Origin: Adiantum capillus-veneris
Taxonomy: Eukaryota; Streptophyta; Polypodiopsida; Polypodiales; Pteridaceae
Length of the DNA: 64,000 bases
Assembly (NCBI GenBank): GCA_014529385.2
Contig: CM043971.1
Location: 85,616,340 to 85,680,339, forward strand
Direction of reading: 5' to 3'
In this document: piece by piece, positions 57,102 through 64,000 of the stretch
How positions within the stretch are numbered: the first letter of the stretch is position 1
Layout: each line of letters starts with the position of its first letter
Translations under genes and position numbers: made by a program
The notes under the pieces: generated by a model
Told to the model about the DNA's origin: nothing
The model's input: only the letters and a program-made list of their open reading frames with translations
Database searches by the model: none

Positions 57102-59595
57102 CCCTCGCCATCAAAAGCCACTGAAAACTACATTCAGTCCCTGCATCTTGCACAGCACCTTGTTACCCAACGCATTGTCTCAAACATGAGAATAGGGCCA
57201 CATTACACGGCCATGCATAGACACAGATTTCAAAACTCATGCACATACACCAACCTTCGTCCGGGACGGCTCAGTCTAGGAATGGGGGAGTAACTGATAA
57301 ATCTAGCAGCAGTCATGACCATTAAGAGGTCCAACCTGTATATAGGAACATAATGTGTGTGTTTTTCATTATTTAGAGTTCAATTTCGAACATATTTGAT
57401 CAAAATCTGGCATTTTTAGCGTTTTTATCATCCGACCAGCATAATAATGAGCTGTAATAACAAAATCTGGAGCATTGGGATGCTTCTAGTGAAAATATAT
57501 GCTTAGGGGTGAGTATACTAATTTTTGGCTAATTTTTGCCAATTAATAAGTATTTTCAATTTATTTTGTTTGATTTTCGTTAATAAAACATCAAAAATTA
57601 AAAAATATCGCTCACAAGTGTCGGATTCAAGTTCTGGAAGCAAACGCCGCAATATCATGATAAGGTTATCAAGCATGGAAGATATGAAGCTAATCTAAAG
57701 ATGTCGAATTTAAGCCTTAATGATCATGACTACATTTCGCCAAAATCGAATCAAATGGTCATACGACGCCGGAATGACAAGCAGTTCGACCCACAAGTGG
57801 TATGCAGATTATATCGGGATCAAAGGTAGGGAAAATCAGCCCTATGTCACGAAAACCTCGGGAAGATATAGGTCAGGTAGGCCAAATTCTAGCTCATTGT
57901 TCATTTTCACATTTTGAGAGAGAAGAAGAGAGCTTCTTGACCTAGAGCGAGCTGCCACATTTCTACCCGGTATGGACGGTCGGAACCAGCATTTCATACC
58001 AGATTTCATAGGTATGTTCCTTATCAAGTAAAGATCAAGTCTATTACGCATGCAAGCGCGAATCATTGCACAAACGGGCGAAGGGATCAAATCAAAGTCG
58101 GATCGGGTCAAATAGGTCAAGGGCCCTTAGAGGCATCCAAACAAAACTTTTTTCAAGCACAGAACACATCAATGTGCTCCCCACAAGGTCAGGAACAAAG
58201 CCATGTGATCAAATCTTAGTTTGGTGGTGGTACACCAATCGCGATTGATGTACCTCACTGACAAAACTTGGGACAGAATCCACAAAAAACCTCCCCTCAG
58301 CCTCGCCTACAATCTGCAGGTGTCAAAAATCATTTTGGCCTCTGTGGTACGATCACAATCGGTGCCCCCAGATGCAGGTTTTGCAACTTTTGATTTGGCT
58401 TAGGCTTGGAACTCAATTAAGGATACACTCTCTTGAATTTTCAAGGAAAATGCACAAATTTTGCTCATAGAATGGGCCTAATTTGTCAAACACAACCGAA
58501 ACGAGAAAATTTGACCTACAACTACCAAAATCCGGTTAAAAATAATGATGGATAGTTTGAAGGGCATACCTGTCCGACTAGGAGTCAGTATAGTTGTAGA
58601 AAACCTCGAATGGATCTCAGAATCTCCTACAAGTACAGATATGATCATTTCAGTCTCGATTGATCACACAAAGGGAGAATTTTGGCCGAACCAATGCCAA
58701 AGACCAAAAGGTGACATAGGGATGCTCAAATATCACACTGGTATCCAAAGAATGCCTGAAAAATGCACAAGTCTGGAAAATCTCCCAAGACGGGGTAAAA
58801 AGTGCCTGATCAAGTCAAAATCAGACAGTGGAGTAGGCTGATGATAGCAGCACATCATGGAAGCAGTGAAAGCTCTAAAACTAACTTCAACTAACTCCAG
58901 GCTCTAACCAAAATTCATCAGGAAAACCCAATATGGTTAGACTTAGTAAAATAAGGTCAAACAGTGAAAAATTGCTCTAATTTGTTCATTTTAAGTCCAA
59001 ACTTGGAAATAAATCATCAGTGGGCTAGGCAGGCATAGGGGTCCATGACCATCCAGTTTTCACCCAAAAAAGCTCAGGTACTACGATCGCGATCGGTGTA
59101 TCTTAGCATCAGATTTTGACCAAAACCTAACAGATCCCTTGTACACATCTTGTTCAAGTCACCCATCAAGTTTCAAACCATTTGGACATCAAAAATTCAT
59201 GAAAAGTCAAAGTCCATTCCAAAACTCCCTTGTAACCCAAAATTGGGACCTATAAACTCAAAAGTGGTTCAAATGAAACACAGAGTGAACCAAAATGACC
59301 CTCCAACTATCAGCAATGACCCTCCAACTATCAGCAAACCACTCATGTGATCAAATCTAATTTTGGCCTCTGTACTACGATCGTAATCGGTGTACCTCAG
59401 GCCCAGAATTGGCTCAAATTTCAATCAATCATAGCTCTAGTCTTCCTAGTCCCACTGGTGAAATATGGACAAGAATGGATGAAATTTGTTCAAGTTATGA
59501 TCAGTTTTAACTTTTGAACTGTTGTTTACTAAAAGTCTAAATGCGACTGATTGCGAAAGGAAAATCCTGACAGCTTGTGATTCTACTGACACAGA
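57102..59595 (+). other. Element C 3' noncoding region
   Basis: 2.5 kb without coding potential between pol and the extra ORF. Holds four more copies of the element's motif, at 58237, 58349, 59083 and 59377, two of them preceded by a shared TTTTGGCCTCTGT segment. Confidence 0.65.
58237..59397 (+). repeat. Element C 3' motif copies
   Basis: Copies at 58237-58255 (altered), 58349-58368 (altered), 59083-59103 (perfect inverted core) and 59377-59397. Same motif as 46314-47023 and as the LTR copies at 45427 and 63588. Confidence 0.8.
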
Positions 59596-60456
59596 ATGCC
59601 TCGCCAAAAGAAAGAAAGGCAGTGGACAGCAGCACCATATGAACTGGATGAGCTAGCTACAAATGAAAAAGCTCACATATCGGATGAAATACTAGCTCAG
59701 ATCCCTACTCACATTTTCATCTCGAAGTTTAGGGATGCTGAAGGTGACATGGTAAAGACGACTATCATGCCACGGGAAATATGGAATCTCCACCGAAGGT
59801 CGGAGGTAAAAAAGGCAGTGCGGGCTGTGCATTTGGAGCAGTTTTTCAGATTACAGCCATGGGGAACAGACTACATGACGGCCCACGAGCTCATGAGCTC
59901 GATACAATATGATGGACAGGCAATGCTCACGGACAAGGATGGATCGAAGGTGAAAGTAAAGATCACGACAGAAATCATCAACAAAGCTTTGCATTTCCTT
60001 CCAGGGCAACACGACTTGCTGGCAAAGACCAAGTCACTGGATAACGAGAAGGCATTCATCAAAGCAAAAGGAAACAAATACAAATACAGTGACATGATAT
60101 ACGCAGAACTGGAATTACCGATGAGATTGATCTCTCAGCATTTCAGAGTACAAAAGCCTCCTCGCTACACCGAGCCAATCCTACACATTGCCATGGTCAT
60201 GGCTCTAGCAACAACGAAAAATAGAACCATTTGCTGCGACCATGGTTCTTACATCTTGGAAAACTTGGGCGAAGCAAATTTGAAAAGCTCGGGAAAAAAC
60301 AAAAGCTACATGAACGCAGGGCCAATGCTAACAAGAATAGCATACCAAGCTTTGGGAATGATTGAAGATCTGCCAGCTGCTAGTTCTCAAACGGTCGTGA
60401 TTCAGAAAGCAAAGTTGGTTGCTCATTCAGTAAGGACAACCATTGGCGCAACATGA
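59596..60456 (+). CDS. Element C extra ORF, N-terminal part, unknown function
   Basis: 286 codons from ATG 59596, intact to TGA. Globular composition with Trp, Tyr and hydrophobic clusters: WNLHRR, FFRLQPWGTDYMT, an IINKALHFLPGQ segment, HIAMVMALATTKNRTICCDH. The layout resembles the uncharacterised third ORF of some plant gypsy elements, but no match is claimed. The frame is continued after the stop with further stops, suggesting one ancestral protein of about 1,130 codons ending at 62983. Confidence 0.6.
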   Translation: MPRQKKERQWTAAPYELDELATNEKAHISDEILAQIPTHIFISKFRDAEGDMVKTTIMPREIWNLHRRSEVKKAVRAVHLEQFFRLQPWGTDYMTAHELMSSIQYDGQAMLTDKDGSKVKVKITTEIINKALHFLPGQHDLLAKTKSLDNEKAFIKAKGNKYKYSDMIYAELELPMRLISQHFRVQKPPRYTEPILHIAMVMALATTKNRTICCDHGSYILENLGEANLKSSGKNKSYMNAGPMLTRIAYQALGMIEDLPAASSQTVVIQKAKLVAHSVRTTIGAT

Positions 60457-61720
60457 TCGCGCTCAGCCAAGGCATCCAACAAAAGCTCGAGTGATGAATA
60501 AAAGACGGAGACTGACGAGGAAGGAAACTCTCAAGGGTCGAAAGACAAAGGGCCATCAGAGTTTGAAGAAAGCGAGGAGGAAGACTCCACAAAGCCGCTC
60601 GAGAGAAAAATGAGGGAAAGAAGTGCAATACCACAGTCTGACCTTCAAAAAGCATATGCAGAAGCCCAACAAAGAGTCGAGGAAAGAAGGACCAAGTTAC
60701 GGGCTGACAGACAGGCAAGAGTTGCTGCAACACAACAAACACAAAAACGAAGATTCGAGAAGGAAAGACAAGAAAGAATAGAAAATGCAGCTCGCATACG
60801 GGCTGAAAAGCAAAGGTTAGAAGTGGACATTTCTTCGCAGACCACTGAAGTACCGAAGGAAAAAGATGCAGCTGACGATACAAACCAAGCAGAGAAGCTA
60901 AAGAAAACTCAAAGAGAGGAATCTGGAAGCACGACGGACAGCAGATTTGACCCGCCAAAGAATCATCAAGATTTTAAAGAAAAGAAAAGCGGAAGCGTCT
61001 GTGTCACAGTCAGGGAAAGATGCTCCCAAAAAGAGGCATGTACGAGAAGAATAAAGCTCACCTCCTCCCTCGCCTAAATCATCACCTCCTCCCTCGCCTA
61101 AATCACCACCTCCTCCCTCGCCAAAATCTCCTCCTCCTCCTCCTTCTCCATCAAACAAAAAACCTCCACCTCCTCCTCCTTCAACCTCGCAAAAGGAGTT
61201 TATATCTCCTACGGAAGCAATCGGATACCACGAAGCCTACCAGGCTGTTGTTGGTTTTGATTACAGGCAAACTTTAAAGGAATTAGAAAGACAGTTCCAG
61301 TGCTAGCACGTGGTGCTGAGAGAAAAGGAAAAGCAGGTACAGGAGGCCCAACAAAAGCAAGCATCTGGGCAAGAGGAGTTAGAGAGCCTGAGGGCACGAC
61401 TGGAACTCACAACGAGGGAAAGAGACATTGAGCGACAGTAGGCTCAATCTCTGATTAGAGATTTGGTGTACGTGAGGACAGATTTGACCGCTAAAGAAAA
61501 ATAATGCCAAGAATTGACGGCAAGAGTACAGAAAGCAACGGAGCAGCTTGCTTACGAAAGTGCAAGGTTTCAGAGAGTTAACAGTTCGTACAACACTGTC
61601 AAAAGTACTCTGACAACCTTGATGGCAAACCCGGAACCTGTTGGAGCATTGGTCTCCACATCCGACAATGCCACAGCAATGAACACCATAGCGGCACTAG
61701 AATCGGAGCTAGAGTAAGAA
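60457..61720 (+). pseudogene. Element C extra ORF, middle part (charged, proline-rich, coiled coil)
   Basis: Continues 59596-60456. Glu/Lys/Arg-rich helical sequence (60610-60990), then a frame change, then four tandem SPPPSPK-type repeats (61058-61150) followed by a poly-Pro run, then heptad-like Glu/Gln/Arg/Leu sequence. In-frame stops at about 60456, 60500, 61052, 61303, 61440, 61502 and 61716. Confidence 0.55.
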
Positions 61721-62983
61721 AAGCTTCAAAGACAGCTGATCTTATCAAGAATGATGGCCCAGAGGGTGTCAAATGAGAAAAAGATAAAAGAACTGGAGCA
61801 GCAACTCGCACAAGCAAGTGCCGAATTAGAGACTCAGAAGCAGATCAGTGACACATTGCTGAAGGAAAAGGAAGATCTAATTTTTCAGCAACAAATCAGA
61901 GCAGACAAAGCCCAGAGTCAACCGCAACTGCTGTCCAGACAACAAGTGTCTGATTTGCCTGAAACATCACACCAAGGGGAACACGAGCACAAATTTGCAG
62001 AGCCAGATCTGGATATTAGAGATGAGCTCACTGAGAGCATTAAGGACATGCCAGAGGGACCAGCAAAGGATTACATGCTCTATGAAAAGAAGATAATGGA
62101 GTCAGCGGCCCTGGCCTACTTACAGCCAGAAGAGCAGGTGGAAGGGTTTGGCCATGAGTATCTACCACTTCCTCTTATATGCCATGAAGCAATTCTGTGG
62201 AAGGAAAAGATGTGGCCAGCCCTGCCACGAAACAAAGATGGGGATTACAAAGGCATTGCACTGACAGTGGAAGAAGCCCAGATACTTGTCGACGACCACC
62301 CAAAGTGGAGGCAGAAGTGGTTGGATAAACGGCCAGAGGATCTAACTAACTACCACAACGCTCCTCAGTATATGCAAATAGATCCTACTTTCTGCCCAGT
62401 CCCTAGAAGACGCACGTGGAAGGATTTTGCCACTTGGAAAGGCTCAAGGCAGCACAAGCTGAACTACCCAGTCTTGACAGTGCAGTAGCCTCCTACAGTA
62501 TCCTACGTGGTCAACACATTGAATTCGACAGTCACCTTGCTGCAGGATGTCCCCGACGTGGCTTGTCAAATGCTAGTAAAGATATCCCGAATGATCATTA
62601 CCTGCATCCAGGTGTTTAAAGACACTGAAGGCAACGATCATCCGTGGAATCTGTTCTTGGAAGGGCACAGAGGGATCTGCTGGAATCTCCAGGATTCGGT
62701 GCCACGACACATTTTGATGGCAATGTACTCCAGGATAATGTACCTGCCTTCACACTACTTGCAGACATTCGAAGAGGCCTTCGTCACAGGATTCTTTGAA
62801 ATCGACTCAAGGATCTTCCATCCTATGGAGAAGGACCTCAAGGCATGGTACGTAGCATACCAACACACATTAAGTGAAAATCCTTTCAGACAGCATCAAG
62901 AAGCCTTGGAAGCTATCCTTCGAACAAGAAGCTTTTCAACAACACTTGCTTCATTGGAGACACATCAACGGCCAAAGCACTGA
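61721..62983 (+). pseudogene. Element C extra ORF, C-terminal part
   Basis: Open from 61721 to a TAG at 62485-62487 and on in the same frame to TGA at 62983. Starts with a coiled coil (KKIKELEQQLAQAS), then a Glu/Asp-rich linker, then a globular Trp/Pro-rich region (ILWKEKMWPALP, DHPKWRQKWLDKRPEDL, RRRTWKDF) and a final aromatic-rich domain. No family recognised. No transmembrane segment stands out, so it is not obviously env-like. Confidence 0.55.
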
Positions 62984-63008
62984 ACATGCACGAGGGCGTG
63001 CAAGGATA

Positions 63009-63021
63009 AGGAAGGGGGGAG
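63009..63021 (+). other. Element C polypurine tract
   Basis: AGGAAGGGGGGAG directly before the TG of the 3' LTR. Confidence 0.88.
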
Positions 63022-63851
63022 TGTTTGACGGACGAAGCAACAAGTGGCCGTTTCCAGAGAAGGGTCATATTTTTATGAGAAACCTTTTTAAAATTATTTT
63101 GTAAGAGAGCATTTCTAAGCAGAGAACTTGTCAAAGGATTTATGTTTATTCTTCTGGGAGCAATTGTATATTAGAGAGCCAGTTAGAAGTTTAGGAGCTT
63201 TTGGTCGGACAAGCCATTTGTAAAGACCTAAACTATAAAGGTCATTTTTTGTAAGTTTGAACATTATCTTTTTGATGAAAAACTGAGAAGACAGCGTACG
63301 TTTGAGAGCTCCTTCTTGCTCCAACTTGTAATCTTCGCTATTGTGGCTACAGTAATCCAAATTCAGATTTGTTTATTGCATTGTGTTCCTCTTACTTTGC
63401 TCTTCCATTCAAGTGTAATCATTCAAGATTCGGTGTAGGTTTTTAACTACGAGTTTGAGACCTTAAGTCGCTGTTTTGAGTGTTTATATGCGTATTTTAT
63501 GTTGTTTTGACCCTAGGAGAGGCTTTAGGGACCCTAAAACGACCCATTAGGATCACATGTTCATTGTTTTTGCTGACTTTGGGATGAACGATTGCAATCT
63601 TTGTAACTCTCTAGAATGCTGTGTGACAGTGATAGGATGTGATCCTCATAGTCCCTTGTAGCTTCCCTTCAAGTTTCGTGCGATTCCGAATAGATTGATT
63701 TTCTTGTAGATGCATCTCATCGAGTTCACTTCATTAGGATTGACACCCTAGTGAGTTTCCATGCCTCATCCTAGTTGCTTCCCTTGTATTGATAAATATG
63801 TTGATGCTTGAGAGCTATGCTATGGACGTCCATCGCAGCGACCTGCAAACA
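63022..63851 (+). repeat. Element C 3' LTR
   Basis: 830 bp, TGTTTGACGG to CAAACA. Contains a decayed copy of the motif at 63588-63609. Confidence 0.93.
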
Positions 63852-63856
63852 ATCTT
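63852..63856. repeat. Target site duplication, element C (right)
   Basis: ATCTT, identical to 44860-44864. Confidence 0.9.
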
Positions 63857-64000
63857 TCTCAGTAAATGGGATGGAATTCATGCCTTATGGCGTACTCCGG
63901 ATGCAGTCCGAGCTCTGCAAACGAGCTTAACTCTGGAAGGCAAGGCCTACAAATGGTGGATGTCTCTCAAGGAGAAAAACATCATACCACAGAGTTGGGA
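63857..64000 (+). CDS. Element G gag, continuation
   Basis: In the frame of 44431-44864 once the duplication is discounted. Shows the capsid-domain signature: a WDGIHALWRTP segment, LTLEGKAYKWWMSL, then runs off the window. No stop in the visible part, so G's gag was intact when C inserted. Confidence 0.85.

Larger units (their letters stand above)
44865..63851 (+). mobile_element. Element C: 19-kb non-chromoviral Ty3/gypsy element
   Basis: TSD ATCTT, LTRs 908 and 830 bp, PBS starting TGGCGCC, PPT before the 3' LTR. Internal order: long leader with repeated motif, gag, protease, RT, RNase H, duplicated HHCC finger, integrase, second retropepsin-like domain, 2.5-kb noncoding region with more copies of the motif, a long extra reading frame, PPT. 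It is the same lineage as element A (shared PBS, RT/IN sequence, gag start and second protease) but more decayed: LTRs differ visibly and every large gene contains stops. Confidence 0.93.
43409..64000 (+). mobile_element. Element G: short-LTR gypsy-type element, partial
   Basis: Inserted in F's pol. It has a 172-bp LTR starting TGTCAG and ending TTACA, a Met-type PBS, an 850-bp leader and a gag frame. Gag is interrupted by element C (44865-63851) and resumes in frame to the window edge. The 3' part is outside the window, so type beyond gag is unknown. Confidence 0.75.

Noticed and set aside
59596-60456. Envelope glycoprotein in element C
   Set aside because: No signal peptide, transmembrane segment or furin-like site is visible in this ORF or its continuation.
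61058-61150. Proline-rich repeat as an extensin or host cell-wall gene
   Set aside because: It lies within the long element C reading frame and between that element's pol and PPT.

Overview
This is nuclear DNA of a land plant with a repeat-rich genome. Apart from tRNA-derived sequence inside a SINE, I find no host gene. Nearly all of the window is transposable elements lying inside one another. The plant signs are PBS sequences matching plant tRNA 3' ends, a chromovirus with a C-terminal chromodomain, a CACTA transposon with TNP2-type domains, a Ty1/copia element and a tRNA-type SINE. The species cannot be told. The non-chromoviral Ty3/gypsy elements resemble Athila/Tat only loosely, so an early-diverging or non-flowering plant is possible (weak inference).

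Left stack (1-26070). An old LTR-element remnant (H, with its promoter and PBS-like site at 24.1-24.9 kb) was hit by element A, a large non-chromoviral Ty3/gypsy element (1399-23711, LTRs 545/559 bp, TSD CAAAA, about 13.4 kb without its insertion). A was then hit by element B, a chromovirus (11673-20565, LTRs 1587/1586 bp, TSD AAATG), six bases before A's pol stop codon.

Middle (26071-42110). A decayed CACTA transposon lies on the minus strand (26071 to about 31.8 kb). A minus-strand Ty1/copia relic (E, 32313 to about 40.66 kb) follows. E carries a 648-bp inverted-repeat DNA transposon with an 8-bp TSD (34517-35164), and a plus-strand gag-only LTR element (D, 35570-40516). A SINE with boxes A and B, a poly-A tail and a 15-16 bp TSD lies at 40943-41318.

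Right stack (42.1-64 kb). A minus-strand chromovirus remnant (F: LTR plus chromodomain end of pol) was hit by element G (plus strand, 172-bp LTR, initiator-Met PBS, open gag). G's gag was hit by element C, a 19-kb non-chromoviral Ty3/gypsy element (44865-63851, LTRs 908/830 bp, TSD ATCTT). G's gag resumes in frame after C and runs off the window.

The most unusual biology is in A and C, which belong to one lineage. Both carry a second retropepsin-like domain after the integrase GPY/F module and a coiled-coil linker, as well as the usual protease upstream of RT. C also has a roughly 1,130-codon reading frame of unknown function between pol and the 3' LTR, a duplicated integrase HHCC zinc finger, and a recurring near-palindromic motif (core CGATCGCGATCG) in its LTR, leader and 3' noncoding region. 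A has an internal polypurine tract and TATA box in front of a small acidic ORF. Element D keeps a gag reading frame and a same-frame extension separated by one TGA.

Most pol genes here are broken by frameshifts or stops. The reading frames still open are G's gag, D's gag and A's 3' ORF.
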